Assembly: GCA_903936705.1 (NCBI GenBank)
Contig: CAIZWN010000077.1
Coordinates: forward strand, 1 to 45,509
Length of the DNA: 45,509 nt
Source: an uncultured Myxococcales bacterium
GTDB lineage: Bacteria > Myxococcota_A > UBA9042 > DTJE01
Direction of reading: 5' to 3'
This document shows, piece by piece, positions 24,230 through 31,598 of this stretch. A program made the translations under genes and the position numbers. The notes beneath the pieces are model-generated. The model searched no databases. It saw only the letters and a program-made list of their open reading frames with translations, and had not been told where the DNA came from. The first letter of the stretch is position 1. Each line of letters starts with the position of its first letter.

Positions 24230-24490
24230 ATGAAGGACTTCCTGCAACTCTTGGTGTCGTTTGCTGCCACGACCTTCCGCCACCGGGGGTCGCTGGAGGT
24301 TCAAGGTTCTCGCGCTGCGGCAACAACTGGCGGTGCACCAGCGGAAGGGAACCGCCCACGTACCCCGGCCAGCCGACCGCATTCTCTGGTCCTGGCTTTC
24401 TCGGGTTTAGCCACGCTGGCGGGACGCGCTGGTCATCGTGAAGCCCGCCACGGTCATCGCGTCGCAGGGGAAACGGTCTCGGGACGGCGT
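24230..24490 (+). pseudogene. Relic of an IS transposase (integrase-core type)
   Basis: From about 24288 the plus strand reads RWRFKVLALRQQLAVHQRK, then PRPADRILWSWLSRV, a TAG stop, and PRWRDALVIVKPATVIA. This is the N-terminal signature of a common integrase-core transposase, in which WSWLSRVWPRWRDALVIVKP and WHRKGF normally follow. The TAG replaces Trp, and the frame loses similarity after VIA. A start-like segment at 24230 (MKDFLQLLVSFAATTFRHRG) is in another frame, so a frameshift is also present. No catalytic DDE domain or inverted repeats remain. The relic fills the gap between the dynamin pair and the membrane-protein genes. Confidence 0.7.
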
Positions 24491-24492
24491 GG

Positions 24493-25167
24493 TCAGAGAA
24501 GCCAGATCCCAAGAGCCGCCGCGATGACCCCAACGAGCATCACCAGACAACCCGCCCCCCCTTCCCCGTCGGATGAGAGGATGGCCCCAAACACGAAGAC
24601 GACGATGGCGATAAGGTAGGCCGCGTACTTCGCGAGCCAGCCATACCAGTTTCCGACCCGCGACTGGTACAGGTTCTCCCACGTCCATCCCTCGCCGCCG
24701 CTCTCCTTGTGCGTTGAGGCCATTCCGTCCGCAGGGTGAACGGGGAGTTGCTTCTGGATTGGTTCTGGCGCCACGTTCTCGGTCTGGGGTGCCGTTCGCG
24801 GTGGCTCCGATGGTGGTGCGGCGGGAGTTGCCGCAGGCACGGGAGGTACTTCAGCTCCCATCGTGATCAGCATGTCCGCGTAGAGCCTCGATTCATCGCC
24901 TTTGCCTAGCTTCCGCAGGGCGACGACGAGGTTTCGAAGTATCTCGGGATGCTCCTTGGGTACGACAAGGATCAGGGCCCCCTTGTATAGGCGAACCGCA
25001 TCCTCGATCTGTCCATCGTCGAAAGCTGCGTTCGCCTGCTCGAACAGCCCGCGCGAATCCCGCTGATCAGTCGGTGTTGTCTGGCTCCAAACGTCTCCGC
25101 CGAACTGAAGGGTGGCCGCGACCACCACGGTGAGACCCAGAATCGACCGAACAGAACTCGAAGTCAT
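24493..25167 (-). CDS. TPR-like protein with signal peptide and C-terminal membrane segments
   Basis: The 224-aa product begins with a secretion signal (ILGLTVVVAATLQFGGDVWSQ). A helical pair resembling a TPR unit follows (FEQANAAFDDGQIEDAVRLY, then EILRNLVVALRKLGKGDES). A Pro-rich linker leads to a WTWENLYQSRVGNWYGW segment and two membrane helices (AAYLIAIVVFVFGAIL and CLVMLVGVIAAALGIWLL). It would be periplasmic with a membrane anchor. The ATG overlaps the stop of the upstream lipoprotein gene, so they are coupled. The role is unknown. TPR units usually bind partner proteins, perhaps the small proteins of the same cluster. Confidence 0.65.
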   Translation of the reverse strand: MTSSSVRSILGLTVVVAATLQFGGDVWSQTTPTDQRDSRGLFEQANAAFDDGQIEDAVRLYKGALILVVPKEHPEILRNLVVALRKLGKGDESRLYADMLITMGAEVPPVPAATPAAPPSEPPRTAPQTENVAPEPIQKQLPVHPADGMASTHKESGGEGWTWENLYQSRVGNWYGWLAKYAAYLIAIVVFVFGAILSSDGEGGAGCLVMLVGVIAAALGIWLL

Positions 25168-25748
25168 CTGGCCTTACCTCCTACTGTTGGCGCGGCTATA
25201 GGCGCCGTTGGCATCGACCAGGCCCTGTCGATCCCTGATTCCTTCCTTGTGGGCAGTGCCGGATCTGGCTCGTTGCCCCATCTTCTGGTTATCTCCGTGC
25301 CGCCGGTCGATGCGGGCGCTGGTGGCGTACCCAGCGCCTTTGCGGACATGCCCTCATCGTCAGCGCCTGAGTTCTCAATGGGAGCAGGTCCAGATACCCC
25401 GACGGGTACGGCCGTTGACTCCTTTGGAACCTGTCTGGTCGAGATCTGAATTATTTCCGAACCACATTCGGCGCCGTCCATTAGCCCAGCGATGTAAAGC
25501 GCGGGCTGCGTCAAGGGGAGGGATGACGACAACACCCAAGTCAGGAGCAGGATGTTTATGAAGACCCCGATGGCATTGGCGACGGCGACAAGCGCGACGG
25601 CAAGAAGCAGGTAGACGATGATGACAATCGTGTACCCGACTACCGTCGACATAGTTGAGCAAGAATGCTCGCATCCACAGAGGCATGATAGGAAGCCAAA
25701 CATCAGAAGGACTGGCGACCGCATCATCCGCGTCTTCAGCAAGCCCAT
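25164..25748 (-). CDS. Membrane protein with lipobox-like Cys, 194 aa
   Basis: The N-terminus MGLLKTRMMRSPVLLMFGFL leads into SCLCGC, where Cys26 could be lipidated (lipobox LCGC is acceptable but not ideal). Two strongly hydrophobic stretches follow (VGYTIVIIVYLLLAVALVAVA and GVFINILLLTWVLSS), then a Pro/Ser/Thr-rich tail of about 90 residues with no hydrophobic segment. The combination of lipobox and several membrane helices is odd; it may instead be a plain three-helix membrane protein. A G-rich ribosome-binding site (GGGGGGAC) precedes the ATG. It is coupled to the TPR-like gene (ATGA overlap). No family recognised. Confidence 0.6.
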   Translation of the reverse strand: MGLLKTRMMRSPVLLMFGFLSCLCGCEHSCSTMSTVVGYTIVIIVYLLLAVALVAVANAIGVFINILLLTWVLSSSLPLTQPALYIAGLMDGAECGSEIIQISTRQVPKESTAVPVGVSGPAPIENSGADDEGMSAKALGTPPAPASTGGTEITRRWGNEPDPALPTRKESGIDRAWSMPTAPIAAPTVGGKAR

Positions 25749-25766
25749 CGTGTCCCCCCTGACTGT

Positions 25767-26072
25767 TCAACGAGTGGTGACTGCCGCGCGCACCCCTTGC
25801 GCCCTCAAGCTCTCGGAGATTTCCCTGACGACGCGGCCCTCGAAGAACACGCCCTTGAACCCACCCACGTCGATTTCGATGCGGCCCGGGCCCGCGACAC
25901 GAACGGTCGCGCTCACGCTCTTGGCGGCCAGGCCATCCCGCAACCTGGAAGCGATGTCAGAATCAACTCTCCCTGCGACGTCCATTCCGAATTGCTCAGC
26001 CAGCCACGTCATGACACCGCCTTCGTGCCTGGATGCCAGGTCGTGCTGGTTGAGGATCATGACGACAATCAT
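25767..26072 (-). CDS. Small protein (101 aa), PHA-granule-like fold suspected
   Basis: AGGAGG five bases before the ATG at 26072 decides this start (MIVVMILNQHDLASRHEGG). The ATG at 26012 (MTWLAEQFGMD), also with a GGCGG nearby, would give 81 aa and better matches its homologues in length. The product has a helix (VDSDIASRLRDGL), strands (SVSATVRVAG, RIEIDVGGFKGVF) and an end helix (GRVVREISESLRAQG). This order resembles the small proteins at 19606-19923 and 26132-26425, but the sequence similarity is weak. It belongs to the same minus-strand operon. Confidence 0.5.
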   Translation of the reverse strand: MIVVMILNQHDLASRHEGGVMTWLAEQFGMDVAGRVDSDIASRLRDGLAAKSVSATVRVAGPGRIEIDVGGFKGVFFEGRVVREISESLRAQGVRAAVTTR

Positions 26073-26131
26073 CTGCCCTCCTGGCAGTTCATCTGGCGCC
26101 GCAGCCCCACGCACGGAAACGCCGGATCGAC

Positions 26132-26425
26132 CTACGCCCGTTCGCACTCCCGCAGCATCTTCGGCATGCCCAGGTTCAATCCCGCCTCAAGCTTGGCGCG
26201 GAACGGCTCCGCCACCCAGGCGAGGTCGCCGACGACAACCAGTTCCGATGTGCCGATCGTGAACGTCAACTCGGCGCCAGTCCTCTTGAGCCTGAACTCC
26301 CTGTCCGAGACCCGGGTCAGGGTCATCCCCTGGTCCGCTGCCTGGCTCTGAAGGTCACGAAGGAGCCGATCAGCTACCTTCATGGCGTCCGCGTTGTGCG
26401 AAAAGCGGTACTGCTTGCTGCCCAT
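26132..26425 (-). CDS. PHA-granule-protein-like small protein (PF09650-like), 97 aa
   Basis: The product MGSKQYRFSHNADAMKVADR is parallel to the protein at 19606-19923: similar N-terminus, a long helix, strand REFRLKRTGAELTFTIG, then ELVVVGDLAWVAEPFRAKLEAGL. The last part matches the strand, LGxLL-like turn and end-helix order of the putative polyhydroxyalkanoate-system family. AGGAGG four to five bases before the ATG supports the start. As a diverged paralogue within the dynamin/membrane cluster it suggests that several such subunits work together. A storage-granule role is not supported by any neighbour. Confidence 0.6.
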   Translation of the reverse strand: MGSKQYRFSHNADAMKVADRLLRDLQSQAADQGMTLTRVSDREFRLKRTGAELTFTIGTSELVVVGDLAWVAEPFRAKLEAGLNLGMPKMLRECERA

Positions 26426-26565
26426 GATGCCTCCTCATGGCCCTTGAACCTACGTGTGCTTCTCACGGTTGAGCCACCCGGAACCGATCTGATGATGGTC
26501 CAAGGTTCTTATCGCGGCTTTCCCCGGGCACTTGCGCTCAGCATGCGCAGGGTTTCGCATCCTCC

Positions 26566-26853
26566 CTACTTCGAGCACTTCTCGATGAGGTTCAGTACCG
26601 TTTCTTCGATGCCGTCCTCGATTCTTCCGGAGACCAGCGAGGCGGGGAAACTCAAGTCCCCCTTCACGATGATCTTCGTGGCCGTGACCTTCGCGGTCAC
26701 GTCCGCTCCTTTGCCTTCGACCTGGAACTCCACGTCCGACAGCTCGGTGAACTCGAGGCCGTATTCCCTTGCCTTCTTCTTGATCTCGGCCTTGCACTTT
26801 GGCGCCAAGACGAACACCTCCAGGCTGTGACCGAACCTGCGGTTGATTTTCAC
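26566..26853 (-). CDS. PHA-granule-protein-like small protein (PF09650-like), 95 aa
   Basis: The start is the second of two tandem GTG codons. AAGGAGG lies eight bases before it (five before the GTG at 26856), and an upstream ATG would need an unlikely basic leader. The product VKINRRFGHSLEVFVLAPKC leads into a long helix (KAEIKKKAREYGLEF). Strands follow (DVEFQVEGKGADVTAKVTATKI), then VKGDLSFPASLVSGRIEDGIEETV. The domain order and length agree with the putative polyhydroxyalkanoate-system family. It is the first gene of the minus-strand group that diverges from the XRE regulator, so it is probably controlled by that regulator. Confidence 0.6.
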   Translation of the reverse strand: MKINRRFGHSLEVFVLAPKCKAEIKKKAREYGLEFTELSDVEFQVEGKGADVTAKVTATKIIVKGDLSFPASLVSGRIEDGIEETVLNLIEKCSK

Positions 26854-26946
26854 CACGGATACCTCCTTGCTCCGCTTCCCCTCGGAAGCGGCAGACACTG
26901 GTCTCCACTCGCCGGATGCCCTGCGGCTTTGGTGGCTATGGTCCTT

Positions 26947-27021
26947 CTATCGCCGAACCTAGTCAAGCGATAGCAGGGTGTTGCCTGCCGAACCCTCCGA
27001 CTACCGTTCTTCCGGAGGGTT
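26947..27021. promoter_or_regulatory. Divergent control region with two inverted repeats
   Basis: An inverted repeat ctatcg...cgatag (26947-26952 and 26968-26973, 15-base spacer) lies midway between the divergent genes and is a likely operator. A second, aaccctccg / cggagggtt (26991-26999 and 27013-27021, 13-base loop), contains the ribosome-binding site of the XRE gene inside its 3' arm. The second could hide that site in mRNA or be a DNA operator. Both fit self-control by the XRE protein. Confidence 0.5.
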
Positions 27022-27026
27022 AGGGC

Positions 27027-27350
27027 ATGCAGAAGCAGTTCGGGAAGCGGCTCCGTGATCTTAGGTTGGCAAGGAATTTGACCCAGCCCAAACTCGCCGA
27101 GCGGAGCGGTGTCGCCGAGAAGTATCTGTCCGACATCGAACGCGGCAAGGTCAACGTCTCGTTGACGATCATGACCCGACTGGCCGTGGGCCTCGGCGTC
27201 CCGGTCAAGGAGTTGTTCGCGGTGGACGCGGAGCCGACCGGCGATGACGACCGGCAGGTCGCCCGGGACCTCGTGGCCGCGATCACCGTCACCGCCGACG
27301 ACGAGAAGGCCGCACGCCTCCGGCTGTTCCTGGAGCGGGTATTCCGCTGA
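27027..27350 (+). CDS. XRE-family HTH transcriptional regulator
   Basis: A 107-aa protein with a canonical XRE/Cro helix-turn-helix in residues 1-65: FGKRLRDLRLARNLTQPKLA, SGVAEKYLSDIERGKVNVSL, then LAVGLGVPVKELF. The C-terminal 35 residues are acidic and helical, perhaps for dimerisation. The ATG follows GGAGGG. It diverges from the small-protein/membrane/dynamin cluster and is probably its repressor or activator. No cleavage or ligand domain is visible. A 10-bp palindrome, tgaccggtca, overlaps its stop codon. Confidence 0.85.
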   Translation: MQKQFGKRLRDLRLARNLTQPKLAERSGVAEKYLSDIERGKVNVSLTIMTRLAVGLGVPVKELFAVDAEPTGDDDRQVARDLVAAITVTADDEKAARLRLFLERVFR

Positions 27351-27371
27351 CCGGTCACGTTCTCACTGCCG

Positions 27372-27608
27372 TCACCCGACCATCAGGACCATCCCGCCCA
27401 CCACACCCATCAGCAACACGATCGCCCAGACTGCGCACCCCATTCTCGTGCGGTTGTAGACCCGGTTGTAGGCTGCCTTCTTGGGGTTCGTGAGCCAACC
27501 CCATCCACGTGGCGCTTTCACGCCCAGGTTGTTCCGGACGTACCGCTTCCAGGAGGTCCGCGCGGCGGTGCGCTTCGTCAACGACGGCATCCGGATCCCG
27601 AACTTCAT
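27372..27608 (-). CDS. Small basic protein with C-terminal membrane helix (78 aa)
   Basis: The ATG at 27608 has GAGGG seven bases before it. The product MKFGIRMPSLTKRTAARTSW continues with GWGWLTNPKKAAYNRVYNRT and ends in a hydrophobic helix (CAVWAIVLLMGVVGGMVLMVG). The block G-W-L-x-N/D-P-K-K-A-x-Y-N-x-V-Y-N-x-T recurs in small, uncharacterised proteins of phages and mobile elements in other phyla. That resemblance is from memory of the pattern. It is convergent with the XRE gene and divergent from the alpha-CTD gene. Function unknown; membrane-anchored with a basic N-terminus inside. Confidence 0.6.
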   Translation of the reverse strand: MKFGIRMPSLTKRTAARTSWKRYVRNNLGVKAPRGWGWLTNPKKAAYNRVYNRTRMGCAVWAIVLLMGVVGGMVLMVG

Positions 27609-27752
27609 GGCGTGGCCCTCGGAGTCACCCGGAATCGTAGCGCCGCCGGGCGACATCGGAACGCACCCTTCAGAGGGCAACGCGCCTGGCTGACCGTTCC
27701 TTGCCATGGTGGTACGCTTCCGTCGGCACAGCGACGGGGAAGGTGCTCGAAC

Positions 27753-29087
27753 ATGACGACAAGGACCAGGCAGGTCAGCCAGGCGCATGACGAGTCGATG
27801 ATCGCCCTGGAGCCGCCGGACGACCAGGACTGGACCGCCACGCTCTTGCGGCTGGACACCCAGGCGAAGGAGCAGGACGGCAAGGGCCGCACGGCCCAGG
27901 TGGCCGCCAACAAGAGCCGCGTGGAACTTGGCATGGTGCTGCTGGCCCACCAGCCTCCCAAAGGCAAGCGCGGCGACCCGACCCGCACGAACTGGCAGAT
28001 GGAGCGCGCCAAGGACCTCAACTGCGACGAGCGCTTCGTCCGCCACCTGATCGCGACCGCCGACACGATGAGCAAGTCTGGATTGGAACGAAAAGTTCCA
28101 ATCGAGATCCTCGACCGGGACTTCAAGCGCGTCAGGCTCGCCGTGAGGCGCTATCAGGAGCACGGCGACCCGGACTGGAAGGCGCCGAAGGACGACACAT
28201 CCACCTCCGGGCCTGCGGGGGCCGATAGCCGGCAGGTGAAGTTCCTGAAACTCGCCGAGAATGCCCGGAAACTGGCCGCCGAGGCCCGCGAGGCTGACCC
28301 GGAGAACGAGTTCTGGGCCAAGGCGTCCGAGTGGCTGGACTGCGTGCCCGAGCCGGTGCTCTCGGAGGGTAATGTCCAGCCCGGCGAGGAGCAGAACTCT
28401 ATGGGAGGTCCGATCGCGGTGCTCGACCTGGACGAGCGCACCACGAAGGCTCTGGAGCGTGCGGGCATCTCGATGGTCGGGGACGCCGCGGCACGGTCCG
28501 ATACGGAACTCCTCAAGGTCCGCGACCTGGGCAGGAAGGGGCTCAAGCAGATCCGGGCGGCGCTGGCCCGCCTGGGGCTTCGCCCTGCCCAGAAGGGTGT
28601 CGAACCCGTGACCTGCGGGCCTGCGAGTCGGGATGCCGCCGCGTTGACTGCTGGCATGGTGGCCCCCGCGGACGTGGGGTCGACGAACGAATCCGAGAAG
28701 ACGACCGTCGTCGTCCGTGTCGTCAACCCCAACAAGGTACCCGAGAAGCCGACCACCATCAGTGTCGTCTATCCGGAAAACAAGGTGCCCGCGAAGCCGA
28801 CCGTCGTCCGGTTGGTACCCGAGGTCGTGGCGGATATCCTGCCGAAGGACACGCGCATCCGGCTGCTGGCCGGCATCTACAAGGGCTGCACGGGCGACAT
28901 CCAGCGGTTCGTCAAGAAGTACGGATACGAGGTTCGCTACATCGTGGACATGGTGGGCGGCAAACTGGACTTCAAGCGCGGCAAGGGCGGGAAGATGGCC
29001 AGGACCTACGTGAGCCCCGGTACGCGTGGCCAGACGTGGGAGGTCGTGCCGTTGAAGGGGAATCGTGATGGCGACCGGCACCTCTGA
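27753..29087 (+). CDS. RNA polymerase alpha-CTD-like / KOW-like fusion protein
   Basis: The ATG at 27753 has GGGGAAGG about ten bases before it (444 aa). Residues about 50-135 form a basic helical domain (WQMERAKDLNCDERFVRHL). Residues 219-277 match the C-terminal domain of the RNA polymerase alpha subunit: LDLDERTTKALERAGIS, then ARSDTELLKVRDLGRKGLKQ. The Arg that contacts UP-element DNA (E. coli R265) aligns with R229 and the GxK turn with G260/K262; E. coli N268 is Lys here. The C-terminal 75 residues (RIRLLAGIYKGCTGDIQRF through TYVSPGTRGQTWEVV) look like a KOW/SH3 barrel and are shared with the protein at 34726-35268. It may alter host or element transcription. Domain calls are good; role inferred. 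Confidence 0.75.
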   Translation: MTTRTRQVSQAHDESMIALEPPDDQDWTATLLRLDTQAKEQDGKGRTAQVAANKSRVELGMVLLAHQPPKGKRGDPTRTNWQMERAKDLNCDERFVRHLIATADTMSKSGLERKVPIEILDRDFKRVRLAVRRYQEHGDPDWKAPKDDTSTSGPAGADSRQVKFLKLAENARKLAAEAREADPENEFWAKASEWLDCVPEPVLSEGNVQPGEEQNSMGGPIAVLDLDERTTKALERAGISMVGDAAARSDTELLKVRDLGRKGLKQIRAALARLGLRPAQKGVEPVTCGPASRDAAALTAGMVAPADVGSTNESEKTTVVVRVVNPNKVPEKPTTISVVYPENKVPAKPTVVRLVPEVVADILPKDTRIRLLAGIYKGCTGDIQRFVKKYGYEVRYIVDMVGGKLDFKRGKGGKMARTYVSPGTRGQTWEVVPLKGNRDGDRHL

Positions 29088-29226
29088 CGGAACGGACACC
29101 GCGCCCGCCGTCAACGCCGGCGTGTACGTGCTGGTTCTCGAGTTCCCCGACGCCGTGCGGGTCCGTGTCGGCGCCCTCGTTTGCAGGTCACATGCCATGG
29201 CCGATTCGGCCGGAGAAGCAAAGTGA
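29068..29226 (+). pseudogene. 5' fragment of a DUF123 (GIY-YIG-like) gene, cut off by the defence cassette
   Basis: ATG at 29068 starts MATGTSDGTDTAPAVNAGVY, then VLVLEFPDAVRVRVGAL, which is the N-terminus of DUF123 proteins (normally followed by an FPAGxYxYVGSA motif). After codon 37 (about 29178) the similarity ends and 15 unrelated codons lead to a stop that overlaps the next gene. The remainder of the domain is not found in the window. The breakpoint marks the left edge of the HEPN/CBASS/WYL cassette. Confidence 0.65.
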
Positions 29227-30017
29227 GCAAGCTCAGGATTGCCCTCCTCGACAATTCCCAAGGCTTCTTCCAACATGCCCTCCGTAGCGCTATCGACGCA
29301 GAGATGGTGGACCGAGAATGGAAATACGCTATCCTGTTCATGGTTCAGGCGATTGAACTCGCCTTGAAAGAGGCGCTTGTCCGTGCCCATCCCCTCCTCG
29401 TCTTCGAAGATGTCGACAAGCGCGGCCGCACGGTGAGTTTGTTGAAGGCGGTTCCTCGTCTCCAGTCGACGCTGGGCGACAGAATCGATAAGAAGGACGT
29501 CGATGCAATTGCGTCTGCCGCCCGCTGGAGGAATGACCTGGTACATCACGAGTTCGAAGGCGACACCGACCACCTGAAGTCCGGTTTCGGCAGGCTCATG
29601 GGGTTCTACCTTGAGTTCTGCCGAGAACTCCTTGGTCACGATGTTGCAGGCGAAGTAGAAGAAGTGCTTCGCAAAGAGATCCTGGAAATTGAAGGGTACA
29701 GGAATCACTTGTCGGAGCGGGCGAGACTGAATCTTGACCGTGAAGGTATCACCGCCCCGAACGTCTGGGAGTGTCCTGGTTGCGGGATCGAAGCCTTCGT
29801 CGTGCAGGGTGGCAGGAACCAGTGCATCGTCTGCGGGTACTCTGAGCGCGTGCTTGCCTGCGACGAGTGCGGAACCATCACGTTCGAACGTGGCTTCGAG
29901 AAAGTCTACTGCGGTAATCACAAGGGACTTGATGCCTACCGCCTCGTTTGCCTTGACTGTCTATACCGGGGTCAAGAGGACTGGGAAGAGCGCAATGCCC
30001 GCGAGTGGTACGGCTGA
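29223..30017 (+). CDS. HEPN-like domain protein with zinc ribbons
   Basis: The 264-aa protein (GTG start, GGAG upstream) has an N-terminal helical domain with WKYAILFMVQAIELALKEAL and WRNDLVHHEFEG. R103-N-D-L-V-H108 fits the Rx4H signature of HEPN RNases. From residue 184 it carries successive zinc-knuckle pairs: CPGC, CIVC, CDEC, CGNH and CLDC (184-246). HEPN proteins with such tails occur as RNA-cutting toxins or abortive-infection effectors. It is convergent with the CBASS operon and lies at the cassette edge. HEPN assignment is moderate; a pure structural HEPN without RNase activity is the alternative. Confidence 0.6.
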   Translation: MSKLRIALLDNSQGFFQHALRSAIDAEMVDREWKYAILFMVQAIELALKEALVRAHPLLVFEDVDKRGRTVSLLKAVPRLQSTLGDRIDKKDVDAIASAARWRNDLVHHEFEGDTDHLKSGFGRLMGFYLEFCRELLGHDVAGEVEEVLRKEILEIEGYRNHLSERARLNLDREGITAPNVWECPGCGIEAFVVQGGRNQCIVCGYSERVLACDECGTITFERGFEKVYCGNHKGLDAYRLVCLDCLYRGQEDWEERNAREWYG

Positions 30018-30041
30018 TCCCGAAGCTGTCCGATCCAACTG

Positions 30042-31586
30042 CTACTCGATGTTGATGAAGAACTCGCCGCTGCGCGCCACGCAGACCGAGTCCTTCACAA
30101 CGAAGCACTCAATCCAGTGCTTGCCACGGTACCTAGTCGTCTCCTGCTGGACAGATTGCCCCTTGAAGATTGTGCCCCGCAGCCCCCGATCTGCTTCCGC
30201 CTCCCTCCCTGTGTTCACAACCTGCCAGAACAGGTCGAAAGGGTGCTCGACCTCTGCCCGGGCTTCGAACGCCAGATTGATTCCTTTCGGCAGCCTGGAC
30301 CGATTACTGTTGAACGTGAACGTTCGAAATCCCTTCCTGGAGCCCTGAGCCGCAAGTCGAACACGATGGCGAAGGTCAAGCGGCCATGGTGGCCGCACTC
30401 CATGACTGGCCTCGGGGCGGACTGCCTTCGCGGCCACAGTCGTCATCGTTCCACCGGGAAGACCACGCCGTTCGAGCACCTCCCGTGCTACCCGGGCTCC
30501 AAATGGGTTGGTAAGCGACTCCTCAAGCTCCGGCGAGCCAACAGCCTCACCAAGCACGCGCAGATCGTTCGACAGCCACTCAAGCCAGGTGAAGAACGCT
30601 TCCGCCTTCGCGCTCTCCGGCTCGTTCCACCGATCCGCCAGGTTCTCACCGGGATCGACCGGGTTCTTGAGCAGCCACTTGCCGTCCTGCTTCAAGATAA
30701 TCCCAGTTGTCGCGTACCTGCGGATGCGACCCACGACGCCTGTCAAAGCGCTTTGGACGTCAGGCTCTTGCCTGTAGGACAGCCCTGCCAGGGCAGTGAT
30801 GAGAATGGAGGCTGGCTTCTCGCTGTCATTCTGGAGCCCGCAGAACCGACTGTCCCGGTGTCTCTTGAGGAGTTGCACGGTTCGTTGCAACGGCGTACGG
30901 ACCAGTGCATCCGGAACCGCCTCGATGCTGGCGAATACCCGTCGATGTTGCTCAAAGAGCCGCTGCTTCTGGATCGCGGCCATCTCGACAAGCATTGGTC
31001 GGTTGATCGCGTTGAACCAAGTGGCGAATCCCTCGGGGTTCGAGTGCAGCCAACGGTACGCCCCATCCAACTTCTCCGTGATGGCGATCGCGCGATCGGC
31101 GAGGTCAACACCAACACCCGCCTCCCTGAGAATTCGGCGACGTTCGTCGTCTTCGGGGATCGCTGCCAGGACATCCATGTGGAACCCGATCCCGTCCTGT
31201 TCAGCGTACTCGAGGGTCCAGCAACGCCGACCCTCTTTATCCAGCATCTTAGAGTACGTTTCATGCTCTTTGAGGCGATCGCCCACGAGTTCCTTGACGG
31301 ATCGTGGTGTCGTGTCCGGTTTCCCAAGGGAGAGCTTGCAGACCACGTCAATGTCGTACTCGCCCTCGGAGTCCCCTCTGATTGGGCGAATAACCGTACC
31401 CATCCTGAAGGAACCTTGGGAGTGAAATACCGGCTTGAGCTTTCCAGTCGAAGATCCGGGGTCGCATAACCACTTCCCGACCGCCGTGTAGCGCTCAACT
31501 GCTTGCTGGTACTTGCTGGGCGGGATGTCGAGGCTCTCCGCCAGATCGTTGAGCAGTCCGGCAACCGAATCTTGAGAGTTCGCCAT
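30042..31586 (-). CDS. CBASS CD-NTase (cGAS/DncV-like nucleotidyltransferase)
   Basis: The 514-aa enzyme shows the CD-NTase core: GSFRMGT (58-64), EYDIDVV with metal-binding Asp78 and Asp80, and a third Asp in FHMDVLAA (D138). The C-terminal 110 residues (PLDLRHRVRLAAQGSRKGF through RSGEFFINIE) match the AGS-C sensor domain attached to SMODS nucleotidyltransferases. On phage infection such enzymes make a cyclic di- or trinucleotide that activates a SAVED effector, here the neighbouring HNH-SAVED protein 12 bases upstream. The nucleotide made cannot be read from sequence. No Cap2/Cap3 or HORMA/TRIP13 regulators are present. Confidence 0.9.
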   Translation of the reverse strand: MANSQDSVAGLLNDLAESLDIPPSKYQQAVERYTAVGKWLCDPGSSTGKLKPVFHSQGSFRMGTVIRPIRGDSEGEYDIDVVCKLSLGKPDTTPRSVKELVGDRLKEHETYSKMLDKEGRRCWTLEYAEQDGIGFHMDVLAAIPEDDERRRILREAGVGVDLADRAIAITEKLDGAYRWLHSNPEGFATWFNAINRPMLVEMAAIQKQRLFEQHRRVFASIEAVPDALVRTPLQRTVQLLKRHRDSRFCGLQNDSEKPASILITALAGLSYRQEPDVQSALTGVVGRIRRYATTGIILKQDGKWLLKNPVDPGENLADRWNEPESAKAEAFFTWLEWLSNDLRVLGEAVGSPELEESLTNPFGARVAREVLERRGLPGGTMTTVAAKAVRPEASHGVRPPWPLDLRHRVRLAAQGSRKGFRTFTFNSNRSRLPKGINLAFEARAEVEHPFDLFWQVVNTGREAEADRGLRGTIFKGQSVQQETTRYRGKHWIECFVVKDSVCVARSGEFFINIE

Positions 31587-31598
31587 CGAGTTCCTCCA

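Noticed and set aside
27609-29921. Long minus-strand frame opposite the alpha-CTD and HEPN genes
   Set aside because: Only its last 78 codons (27372-27608) look like a real gene with its own ribosome-binding site; the rest is antisense noise.
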